From: Watersipora subatra
Taxonomy: Eukaryota; Bryozoa; Gymnolaemata; Cheilostomatida; Watersiporidae
Assembly: GCF_963576615.1 (NCBI RefSeq)
Contig: NC_088708.1
Coordinates: forward strand, 3,596,001-3,660,000
Length of the DNA: 64,000 nt
Reading direction: 5' to 3'
Both the position numbers and the translations under genes were made by a program. The notes under the pieces are model-generated. The model saw only the letters and a program-made list of their open reading frames with translations, had not been told where the DNA came from and ran no database searches. How positions within the stretch are numbered: position 1 is the stretch's first letter; the number at the start of each line of letters is the position of its first letter. Shown here piece after piece: positions 38,101 through 48,791 of the stretch.

Positions 38101-41100
38101 CAGGAGAAAAGAGTTCTATTGTTCCGACAGGAGGGTCAAACCTAACGGGTATCTGGGGTTACCTGCAGTGCTTTCAGGAGATACAAGATCAGGTAGCTTA
38201 GAGCATGCTATTTATTGTTGTTGAGTATTTGACTTGTGAATGTCTGTGGCATTGAGTATGATGATGACGAGTATTTCTTGCTATCTTAACCGTTTGCATT
38301 TAGTTTAGTCATACACAGCGTTACTTGTGCAGTGTCATGTTAGTCATACACAGCGCTACTTGTGCAGTGTCATGTTAGTCATACACAGCGCTACTTGTGC
38401 AGTGTCATGTTCATCATACACAGCGCTACTTGTGCAGTGTCATGTTAGTCATACACAGCACTACTTGTGCAGTGTCATGTTAGTCATACACCGCGCTACT
38501 TGTGCAGTGTGATGTTAGTCATACACAGCGCTACTTGTGCTGTGTCATGTTCATCATACACAGCGCTACTTGTGCAGTGTCATGTTCATCATACACAGCG
38601 CTACTTGTGCTGTGTCATGTTCATCATACACAGCGCTACTTGTGCAGTGTCATGTTCATCATACACAGTGCTACTTGTGCAGTGTCATGTTCATCATACA
38701 CAGCGCTACTTGTGCTGTGTCATGTTCATCATACACAGCGCTACTTGTGCAGTGTCATGTTAGTCATACACAGCGCTACTTGTGCTGTGTCATGTTCATC
38801 ATACACAGTGCTACTTGTGCTGTGTCATGTTCATCATACATAGCACTACTTGTGCAGTGTCATGTTAGTCATACACAGCGCTACTTGTGCTGTGTCATGT
38901 TCATCATACACAGCGCTACTTGTGCAGTGTCATGTTCGTCATACACAGCGCTACTTGTGCAGTGTCATGTTAGTCATACACAGCGCTACTTGTGCTGTGT
39001 CATGTTCATTATCGCTATCAATCTCTGCTAAATTATGGGCAGGGGCTTAGAGACTTTCGTTTCTTAGATTTGATAGCCTGGTCAGAACTGATATCTCATT
39101 TTAGAGTCTGGAGTTTGATGACTTGGTCTGCGTATGTGGAAGTGTTGCCACTGTTTCTGGTCTGGCCATAGCCAACTACCTCTGTGGGTCTCCCTACAAG
39201 TAAGCACAGGGAAACATTTTACAAACCATGTTATTATACTAGTTATATGTAGATGCATGTGCATATACATGTAGTTATACTAGTTATATGTAGATACATG
39301 TGCATATACATGTTATTATACTAGTTATGAAGATACATATACATGTTATCATACTAGTTATATGTAGATACATATACATGTGCATGTTATTATACTAGTT
39401 ATATGGAGATACATATACATATACATGTTATTATACTAGTTATATGGAGATACTTATACATGTTATTATACTAGTTTTATGGAGATACATGTACATATAC
39501 ATGTTATTATACTAGTTATATGGAGATACAGGTACAATTATATGGAGATATATGTGCATATACTTGTTATTATACTTGTTTTATGGAGATACTTATACAT
39601 GTACATGTTATTATACTAGTTATATGGAGATACATGTACATATACATGTTATTATACTAGTTATATGGAGATACAGGTACAATTATATGGAGATATATGT
39701 GCATATACTTGTTATTATACTTGTTTTATGGAGATACTTATACATGTACATGTTATTATACTAGTTATATGGAGATACATGTACATGTTATTATACTAGT
39801 TATATGGAGATACATATACATATACATGTTATTATACTAGTTATATGGAGATACATGTACATATACATGTTATTATACTAGTTATATGGAGATAAATGTA
39901 CAGTTATATGGAGATACATGTACATACACATGTTATTATATGAGTTATATGGAGATACATGTACATATAGGTATACTTGTTATTATACTTGTTATGTGGA
40001 GATACATAATTATACATATGCATGTACATGTTATTATACTACTTATATGGAGATACATATACATGTTATTATACTAGTTATATGGAGATACTTATACATG
40101 TTATTATACTAGTTTTATGGAGATACATGTACATATACATGTTATTATACTAGTTATATGGAGATACAGGTACAATTATATGGAGATATATGTGCATATA
40201 CTTGTTATTATACTTGTTTTATGGAGATACATATACATGTACATGTCGTTATACTAATCCATTGAGAAATTATGTCTTTCTGAGGACGAGTCGTCTGTTG
40301 CAGAATACATGGGGTGAAGGTTGGGGTGAACTGTGATGCGAATGAAATAGTCAATGACATGCTGGCAGGACTCGGTATAACGGGAGTGTCTGTTGGTGAC
40401 ATAGTTAGCCTCTATGAGGGGTACGAGGGGTTAGGATATGCTCGCAGTCAGCCACTGGAACTAGGTTAGTATGTTATTTTACTAGATACTGTATGTAATT
40501 CGTGTAAAAATATACCGACTTGGTTCTTAGTAATTATACAAAGAATCAATCTGATTGTTTCTTTGTTACAATATGCCTGTGTATTAGGAACTTAACACTG
40601 CGAGAGGTTGAATGGCGTGAAGAACTTTGGCAGATTTTGGACTAGATTTTTATTTCAGTTATTTTAGCTGCCTCTTCCAACCGAAGCTTTTGACATCCGT
40701 AGCTTCTGTTCAGTTGCCTTGCCCTAACTCTTGAACATGTTGTCTGTTTATTCAACTTGTTAATAGTAACACAAAGTTATCAGCTAATCACTACAAAAAG
40801 GAAAACTAGCTAAAGTTGTTTTGTTTTTTTAAAAGGATTTGTAGAGTTTCTTTTTAGTTTTAAACTCGTATGTCTTTCATTGCCATTTTAAATTTAAATT
40901 CCTTCGCTTTATAAATAGTGAACCCATAAACTGATTCTGAGACAAAGTGAGCCAGTGAGACAAAGATTTATTAATGTCCTTACTATACGTCAGTTTCAAT
41001 AAGCTCTAAATAAGCTCTAAATATATCTTTTATTTGAATGTAAGAGAAGACTAAGAATCTATATCTATATATTTATCTCAGAGCTCATAGCCCAAGTAGC

Positions 41101-42692
41101 AGCTGCTACAGGTATAATCCTTGACACGACTTACACCGGAAAAGCTGCCTTCGGAATGTATGAGCTTATGAGCAACAGACCGGAGGTATTTAAAGGACGT
41201 CGAATTCTATTTCTGCATTCAGGTATGTGGAGGATAATGTCTAAAATGATGAATGTGTTAGCTACATAACTCTGACAACTTTTTTCAAAAGAGATGTGAT
41301 GTCTGTGTTCACACTGAGCTGGCTACTTATGTAATTAGACATACCCTCAGAACATTCTATCTTTGCTCTTCATTCTTTTCTTGCTTAATATTGATAGTGA
41401 TTATTTATCATTGATAGATTTATCTGACAGTGTACATGAGTTCACAGGTATTATTGTGTGCACAGGTGGTATCGTGTGCATAGATGGTATCGTGTGCATA
41501 GGTGGTATCGTGTGCACAGGTAGTATTGTGTGCACAGGTGGTATCGTGTGAATATAATATCAACATTAAAACTGCACTCGTATGGTCTCCAAATTCTATA
41601 ATAAATTGATCTCGTATCATTCAAGCATTTGATAACAAATGGTTGATATTATTAGCCATATTTTTATAAGGGGATGCTTCATGAATTTTTATGTTTTTGA
41701 GTGTGTAGTACTCATGTCACTCTTGTAGTAGTACTCATGTCACTCTTGTAGTAGTACTCATGTCACTCTTTTAGTAGTACTCATGTCACTCTTGTAGTAG
41801 TACTCATGTCACTCTTGTTGTAGTACTCATCTCACTCTTGTAGTAGTACTTATCTCACTCTGGTAGTAGTACTCATGTCACTCTTGTAGTAGTACTCCTG
41901 TCACTCTTGTAGTAGTACTCGTGTCATTCTTGTAGTAGTACTCGTGTCATTCTTGTAGTAGTACTCATGTCATTCTTGTAGTAGTACTCATCTCACTCTT
42001 GTAGTAGTAGTCATGTCACTCTTGTAGTAGTATCTATATAAATAAATAAATAATATCGGTAATAATATAAATAAATCTATATATATAAATTTCAGTGTCT
42101 ATTTGTCCAGTTATAGCGATTAAATTCTAGCAAAGAAAAGTCCGCTTCGCAGAGGATTTGATCTCAGAACCTCCAGTTCTGAAGGTGTCTAGCTTATCCA
42201 TTAGACTATATCATTCAATTGAGCATAGTGAAAATATTCATTAAATTGGTCAAAATGTTCTTAACAACGTTGCATCACATGTAACAATCAGCAGTTAGCC
42301 TCACTAGGTGAATGACCAGCGTTGCACGGGTAATAATAGCAGCTTGCCAGCAGTTCCAGGTAATATACTGTGAAGGTAATGTTGTACATAAAGTAATCTA
42401 ATGTTTATAAGCTTTTTTTATTACCCGTGCAACGCCATGCATTCATCTAGTATGATAATAATTGTAACATTACTTTGATTATGATAACATATGTATTACA
42501 CAAATCTAATCGCATTTGGAGTTGGCTCATTGGTCTACTTTTACTTTCAATTCACATCAGGGTTTCCCAAGATGAAGAAGTTTTTCATGTAGGAATTGAA
42601 ATCAATAACTTCACACATCTCCGCTTGTAGGGGGAGCTCCTTCCTTACACACAGCTGCAGTATCTAGTGCTTTGTTACCTCATACAACCTAG
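32136..42692 (+). CDS. D-cysteine desulfhydrase/ACC deaminase-like PLP enzyme, gene A, 9 coding exons, 346 aa
   Basis: Exons, all GT-AG: 32136-32213, 34918-35031, 35318-35476, 35718-35848, 38093-38192, 39105-39199, 40304-40464, 41082-41222, 42631-42692; 1041 nt, stop TAG. Fold-type II PLP family: D-cysteine to pyruvate, H2S and ammonia, or ACC to 2-oxobutyrate and ammonia. Diagnostic residues: KRDDLTGSLMSGNK, with the Schiff-base Lys expected at K64, the last codon of exon 2; GAVTSNHCRAT (S91-N92-H93, the SNH of desulfhydrases; ACC deaminases have SNQ); PTGGSN at 172-177; a GSVATVSG phosphate-loop-like stretch in exon 6; active-site tyrosines Y271 (YEGLGY) and Y297 (YTGKA); and GGAP at 327-330, in a final exon of only 20 codons. 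No targeting peptide is evident, so it is probably cytosolic. The substrate cannot be settled from sequence. An acceptor 3 nt before the ATG implies an upstream untranslated exon. Candidate AATAAA signals lie at 43098 and 43129. Confidence 0.9.
32325..34170. repeat. 56-bp minisatellite, about 33 copies
   Basis: The unit contains AAATGGTACTCAGGATTC, TAATGAGGTAGTGATAATC and TGTCTCTAGTAAACT. It fills most of gene A intron 1. Variants (CACAC, CATAC, TTGTAC; TATATGG) recur every 168 bp in places, which is a three-unit higher-order repeat. Confidence 0.97.
34660..34912. repeat. 17-bp array of GTAAGT-containing units, about 15 copies
   Basis: The unit TTTTATGCAGTAAGTAC repeats up to 5 bp before the exon 2 acceptor of gene A (exon starts 34918). 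Most copies contain GTAAGT, the consensus first six bases of an intron, on the transcribed strand. Confidence 0.95.
35630..35717 (+). repeat. Triplicated 3' splice-site region of gene A exon 4
   Basis: AACATGAGT(C/T)GTA(A/G) then (G/A)AAGTGTCAGAT occurs three times at 41-bp spacing (AACATGAGT at 35623, 35664 and 35704). The third copy is the true acceptor (TTGTAG ending 35717, exon from 35718). The second also has an intact AG plus exon start. Confidence 0.85.
35925..36085 (-). mobile_element. tRNA-headed short SINE in gene A intron 4
   Basis: Minus strand: head GGCCACGTGGCATAGTGGTG with a good A box, a worn B box (AGTTTAATGCC), then TTTTATCGCTATAACTGCACA and a GACAGACTGACA tail. It is the same family as the copies at 10135, 42100 and 49990. 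Confidence 0.68.
36975..37035. repeat. Short ACTAGGACACTAGGAA tandem repeat
   Basis: Four to five irregular copies of CTAGGACA/CTAGGAAA in gene A intron 4. Confidence 0.8.
38308..39008. repeat. 35-bp minisatellite, about 20 copies
   Basis: The unit contains TCATACACAGCGCTACTTGT and GCAGTGTCATGTTAG. It occupies most of gene A intron 5. The length is not a multiple of three, so overlapping open frames appear in all plus frames; none is a gene. Confidence 0.97.
39230..40255. repeat. Variable minisatellite of TTATTATACTAGTTATATGG units
   Basis: About 25 irregular units (35-45 bp) with ATGGAGATACATGTACATA. A block with GGTACAATTATATGGAGATA recurs at about 39530, 39675 and 40170, showing segmental duplication within the array. 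It fills gene A intron 6. Confidence 0.93.
41450..41552. repeat. 18-bp tandem repeat, about 5 copies
   Basis: The unit is GTGTGCACAGGTGGTATC with A/G variants, in gene A intron 8. Confidence 0.9.
41704..42032. repeat. 23-bp tandem repeat, about 14 copies
   Basis: The unit is TAGTAGTACTCATGTCACTC plus TTG, with CTCACTC and GTCATTC variants, in gene A intron 8. Confidence 0.95.
42100..42245 (-). mobile_element. tRNA-headed short SINE in gene A intron 8
   Basis: Minus strand: ATATAGTCTAATGGATAAGC (A box), GGTTCTGAGATCAAATCC (B box), then TTTAATCGCTATAACTGGAC and AATAGACACTG. A short AT tail follows. Confidence 0.72.
42303..42452. mobile_element. 150-bp element with inverted GTTGCACGGGTAATAA ends
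   Basis: Left CTAGGTGAATGACCAGCG then TTGCACGGGTAATAATA. Right, read inverted, CTAGATGAATGCATGGCG then TTGCACGGGTAATAAAA. The ends are about 35 bp inverted repeats around an 80-bp core. It lies about 180 bp upstream of the last exon of gene A. Confidence 0.65.
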
Positions 42693-44084
42693 AGCGTGTA
42701 AGTTACAAGTACTGTACTTTCATCACAGACAGAGAACCCTTTTGCCTCAAACTGTTATTTGACTGATCAAAAGTAAGAAATACTCGTCGTTACTTCAATT
42801 CTCCAGTGACTTTCTAATGATTTTAATGATTTTGGAATTGAAAAGCAAGCAGGAAATGGAATTTTGACGAATATATAGCAGATGCGGAGAGTTTGGAGTT
42901 ATCCACTAATTTCTTCGGCTCTTTAAAGTACATGTTTGTGAACATTATTTGTAGCCCCGCTACTTTCTAGGATCATGACTAATGTAACTGCTAAACTTGT
43001 CATGAGTTGTTTTGCGTGTAATATTCGACCTTGTGTGTGTAACTGCACAAGACAAAAATGCTACATCAGAACAGATAATAGTTACAATAAGAATAACAAT
43101 AAAGATGCAAAAAAATATTAATTTGTTGAATAAATCCTCAGTTCTTTTATATCGTTTTGATGAAATCTTCTACATGCTATCATTGAGGCTGGTTAGTTTA
43201 ATATGTACTCAGAGAAAGATAACTCCTCACTTTCCGCAGCTTGAATTAATTTGCTAATGTACCCTTTTTTACCCGCAGTGCCTGTGCCAGTCTCTATTTT
43301 TTGGTCAAGTAGGTATTTTCTATTACAGCTCACGTACAGTATATAATCTCAAATTAATGTTTGCTTTGATTATTGAACTCAATTTGTGTTGGTAATTTGG
43401 TATCTGTGTTTATTTTGTGTCATGCTCTGTGAACATATTATTAATAGCAGCTACATGCATTTACGATACATGTAAAATATATGTACAATAATTTGTCTTT
43501 CTATGACAATATTGCTTCCAGTGATGACGGAAACAATAACTTGTTGGGTATAATGACTGTAGATTATAGAGGTGAAGCGAACAATTATTTTATAGATAGT
43601 TGTAATTTGAGTAGCTATAGGTATATACTGTATTCAATATTAATTGATGGCTATTGAATGTACGATTTACAAGTAGATGGGCATTATTGAATAATGAGTA
43701 TAGATACAATCAATTGATCTGGTATAATCAATAAATCAATATTAGCATTGGAGTTACGCACAGTCAAAGGTTATCCAATATGCTGACCGCTCATCGCTTT
43801 AGTCCTGAAATGTCTGTAGATGGTTTTTATTTGGTTTCAATAAATCAAGAATAGCTTCAAATTGCTGCGGTTGCGTTTTAGCCAAACCAATTAATAGACA
43901 GCATTTATTGTGACTGGCTCAATAGGTTATGGAGTCTGCTTCAACATATCGACCCTTCAACAGCCATTATATTCTTATACAACTCATACAAAATCATTTA
44001 TGATAGTTCAATTTGAAATTTAGTCGATGACTTTATGAGCCGTCAACAGAAATACCTGATCTAAAAGTCTGTCAAAGGCACTAT

Positions 44085-44097
44085 AGGTCAGAGGTCA
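44085..44097 (+). promoter_or_regulatory. Perfect DR1 motif AGGTCAGAGGTCA
   Basis: Two exact AGGTCA half-sites separated by one base, the consensus for RXR/HNF4-type nuclear receptors. A single isolated site; function is inference only. Confidence 0.35.
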
Positions 44098-46469
44098 GAG
44101 GCACTATAAGGGTCGACGGTTGATTGGAACTGATGAGAACCAATCATCAGTAACTCAGAGGATAAACCCCCTCAACATTCTGACACGGAATTGCCAAGAA
44201 GTTTGTAAAACATAATTAATAGATCTTCGTTGTATGCTAATTATAATATTACAATTTATTCACATAATAATTTTAGAATTAATTCACATTTCACTTGTTT
44301 ATAATTCTGTTTGCAGTCAAATAAACTAATTTTTGCACCGCTCACTGTTTACCGGGTTCTAAAAATCAAATCTTTAGGAAAACCAATAATGAAGGAAAAT
44401 ATCTGCAAACTTGCTGGCAACTTCAACTGAGGGCAGCTAATCTCGGAGACTAATTTACTAGTGAATATCTACCTTAATCCCATCGTAATACTCCACGGTT
44501 ATTGCCTATACAGCGCATATATTACCCAGAACCTGCAAATCTCTGTGTCTTAGTGCCTGAGAGATAATGAAGGTTTGACAGCGGTACACGGAAACCACCA
44601 ATGGCTTCGGCATGTTCACTCACTTTCCCACAAATAGGTATACATGACTGTACAGACAATGTAAATGTATGACATGGCATGTAGACATGGCATTACAAGG
44701 TGACAAAAACGGCTTAAAAAGAGTTCCGTAAAAATATCTGGATGCTGATTCCATTTTAAGAGGGGACTGTGATGGGATATGTTACTCTAACCTCAGTAAT
44801 CTTTATGCTTATGGTAATCCTAATTTTTTATTAGATTGGCTGGTAGACAAGTACACATGATTACACATGCCACAAATTGAGTGCATTGACTGATATTGTC
44901 ATCAGACATGTCATACAAATATTTCTTCATCAATAAATTGAGACCAGCCTATAGTTCAAGGACAAGTCAAACCTGATGACTTGTCAAACACACAACCAGA
45001 AAACAGAGCTTGATACTAATTATTTGAGAGTTCCCATTAGTACTGATAGACATTGCCTTTTTTAATGTAAAATGCAGCTTTTCCTGAAGTTCTGGCGGGC
45101 AAATGTTTATTTTTTGACAGAATTGATAAAGATAATTTGTAAGGCAAACAATACATACTTCCATTTTGCTTATACATCAGTATCAGCACATCTTTATCTC
45201 TATCTCAACTTGTGAATAAAATGTCAAATTGATTGCTGACAGAATTGGCTAAAATTGCGATTGTCTGCGCGTAGTTTTAAGCAGGTTTCAACAAACCGAG
45301 TCCCTCAGAGCCCTCAAAGATAGACCAATCAAGACAAAGAGCTTTATTTATAGCATGAAATTACATGTGATGTTTCATGGGTCTCTAAAAAAAAACTCAA
45401 TAACTGAAATTCAAATATTTTTTGCAAACAAGTTGTTATGAGTTCCTGAATGCATTTTACTTACTGCTTAATATGCACTTACTGAGTCTGCTCTTCAGGC
45501 TAATCGATAATTTTGGAGCTGTGTCGCTGTGCATGTGTAATAACACCAAATAGCTCAATCTGATCTGTTTTAAAAAAATACCTGTTCTAATTTTAGGACA
45601 AATACAATTTGTATATATACTACAAAAAGTGTTAAAATGTGCTCTATGAAGAATTGAACTGCTGAATTTAACGAAGGAGAAACAGCTAGCACTTCTGATT
45701 GCAATCACGGCACAGGTGTACAACCGTGTCTGGTGAAAAAATAGATGGGGTGTTTAAATGAGCTCACTATTAAATAGGTCAAGGCCATTCCATAATTGAC
45801 AGCTGCACAGATTATGGTATTACCAAAAGCTTACTGCGAAGGCATGTAATATAGTCCCACGACCAAACGAGCGGATGCTAAGTTTGGGAGTTTTTATGAT
45901 AAATGCATGTGCACACAACTTACGAAAATTATTCATCAACAATGAGACGAACTCTTGTATCAAAATTTCTTCAACAAATTTAACCATCGTTTTGTAGAGT
46001 CGTTAAAGTATAATAACGATACAAAACTCATACAAACCTATTTAAATATGTTACCATGTCTTTGTAAACCGTCAGCATTATCTTAAAACTTACCCATCTG
46101 ATCGGATTATACATAAATAGACAGATTTATTTGGATGAAAATCGTTATTAAAACTTGCTAAGCCTCACTTTTTTTTTCAAAGTTAAGACCCGAAATTCAA
46201 ACGCCGAGCGACAGGAAATAGAACGATTAAATCGTGCGCATTTCACGAAAAAAAACGTGCACATTTCACCAGTCTATGGCATTGTCGAAGGTTTCTGTAA
46301 TTAACGTAAAAGTACTGAAATCGTTTCATTTTTGCCGATTGCAAAGTATCTGACAAATTAGATACATTTGAGTACTTTGGTATTCTAACTGATATCCAAC
46401 GCAGTGTAAGTAAAGGAAATGACGATGATATTTTTTCTAATGATTCTTATGAGATTACGATATTTAATT

Positions 46470-46690
46470 ATAAGTTTGGATATTCTTCTTGATATTTCTT
46501 GATATTGTTAGCTATGACGTTTTGAAATGTAAAGAAAATTGTGCATTGGTTTTCTATTATTACTGTATTACTATTACTAAGTTTGTGATATTCTTTTTGA
46601 TACTTTTTGATATTGTTAGCTATGACGTTTTGAAATGTAAATAAAATTGTGCATTGGTTTTATATTATTACTATATTAATAATATTGGCT
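46470..46690. repeat. About 108-bp tandem duplication
   Basis: GATATTGTTAGCTATGACG followed by TTTTGAAATGTAAA and TTGTGCATTGGTTTT occurs twice (about 46501 and 46609). Confidence 0.85.
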
Positions 46691-47799
46691 ATTCAAATAA
46701 TATCAGTGCATTTTACTTCTAATATTGGCCAATATTGCATTTCTCCTATTGCAGGGGGAGAGATATAAACATATAATCTTTTCCTTTCATTATTGCTGTT
46801 TGATGTACATAATAACACCCACACCCAGTACATTACAGTTACCATTGCAGTTATCCTATTGCACTGCAGTGCCAATTGACTGCTAATATTGCATTTCTCA
46901 ACCATCAGTACCCTTTCTTTTTTCCAATATCACTTTGGTCGTGGGCTGTATGACAGTGGAATTTCTAGTTTATAATATCACCAATAAATCTCCCAATATC
47001 ACCAACATTCACCAATAAATGTACTCATTCTCTATAATTACAGAAATGAATGTAACTTTTCTTCATGTGGTTGACTCATGTCATCTGATGTTTTTACGAC
47101 ATTTTAGTATTTTGTAACGATTTTAAATATTTTTGGGGTCAGCAGCAAGTATAAGTGTGTCAGATAAGGAAATATTCTAGTTTATATCAGTATGCATGAA
47201 TTATCTTGATATGAACTTCCTAGCACCTGACGAATACAAACAGAGTTTTGAACAGAAAACAAATTATATATTTAAAAATGTACAAATTATTATAAATGCT
47301 AGTTTTTGTCTGCACATTTAGTTTGGTTTTTGTAAGTACCCTTGGCTTAGTAAAGAGAACTCTTAAGTTTTTTCACAGAAGTTCAAAGTTAAGCGTAGGG
47401 TGGCAGCGGGGTTACCATGCTTCAAGCATGGCTACCTGTACATGCCTTACTGTAGAATGAAAAAGCCTTTTTCGTTTCAACGATAATCAGAGATAATGGC
47501 AAGTTTTTCAGAACTAGCTGAAGAAATCAGGCCAATAGTTTAATTGTATGGAGCTTATTTCTCGATATTACAAGCTCAGTGCACTTTTCAACATGGCCGC
47601 ATCATATCCATTCTAATCACACCCACGAGATGATGAATGCCACTACACTTTTGATTGCATATCTTGAGTTTTTCTATGCGGTTCAGTGACTGACATTAGA
47701 CATATGTGGAGTAATGAGAAGGGCTGAATCGAAACGAGAGGCTGTCATGTGTAATTAGCTGACGATATTAGCTAATGAACTTGTCTGAATGGAAAGTCA

Positions 47800-48030
47800 C
47801 ACGTAGCTGAAGGAGAGGTTACAGCCCTCTTATGTACTATGACTAGTATTTGACACCAGCAAGGTGATGACTTAGACAGACACGTAGCTGTAGGAGAGGT
47901 TACAGCCCTCTTATGTACTATGACTAGTATTGGCACCAGCAAGGTGATGACTTAGACAGACACGTAGCTGTAGGAGAGGTTACAGCCCCCTTATGTACTA
48001 TGACTAGTCTTTGGCACCAGCAATGCAATG
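47800..48030. repeat. 80-bp tandem triplication
   Basis: CACGTAGCTG begins copies at 47800, 47881 and 47961, each with GGAGAGGTTACAGCCC and TATGTACTATGACTAGT. Confidence 0.9.
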
Positions 48031-48791
48031 AATTAAAAAACATGCTGATACAATGAGCTTTCACAAGCGAATACAATCACATCTTTAACAAATAAATTTA
48101 AGGGCTGTTCAATATAAAATAGTAAAATAGACATTTTTTTTATAAAATTATTAGAGGCTGATCTGGTCAATCTGAAATCAAGTTCTCATCTGTGCATATA
48201 AATATTGACAGGTAATAAAATGTGTCGTGTGGTCTGTATGGCCTTAGCCTGTATAAACTCAGCAGTACAAATCACAATCCTGGGTGTTTTATGACCTGTC
48301 TTAGTATTTCATCAAGACCTTGAGAGGATTGAAGGTAATTTGGTAAAACATTCACTAGTAATCCTAGTAGCACCTCAGGTACACTGCTCAGTTATGCCTC
48401 AGGACAAGCAATCAGTTTTATGGATGATGTCTTTATTATCAATGATATTATTATAATGCATAGTAAATGTTTTTGTAATTTCAGATTGTATAGCCAAACC
48501 ATACATGTAGATGGATATGGTTTCTTAAAATGTTAATAAGGAACGGCAGATGGTGCGAGGGTATGTGTGAGATTTCGAGCAAGCACGATAAGAGGAGAGT
48601 ATTTGATTATCTTAGAAAAGAAAATAAAAATGGTATCACCATATTGTTCTGATTAAAAATAATTTAATTCAAACATATATATAATATATTATATAACACA
48701 ACACTAGTAGGTAACATATTCTAGCTGCCATATAAAAATCGCCCATTGATCTAGAGTTGCAAATATGTTGTCTTGAATGGAGGCTCATAAC

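Larger units (their letters stand above)
42693..48791. other. Spacer between the convergent genes A and B
   Basis: About 6.1 kb with no supported coding exon. It must hold both 3' UTRs: AATAAA at 43098 and 43129 for A, and on the minus strand at about 48432-48437 for B. Also present: a perfect DR1 motif at 44085, a 108-bp duplication near 46470-46690 and an 80-bp triplication at 47800-48030. Confidence 0.5.

Noticed and set aside
38327..40112. Overlapping plus-strand open frames
   Set aside because: Read-through of the 35-bp and about 40-bp arrays in gene A introns 5 and 6, between well-supported exons.
42889..42970. Alternative last exon for gene A reading AESLELSTNFFGS
   Set aside because: The exon at 42631-42692 gives the family C-terminus GGAP and is matched by exon 9 of gene B, whereas this stretch has no counterpart.
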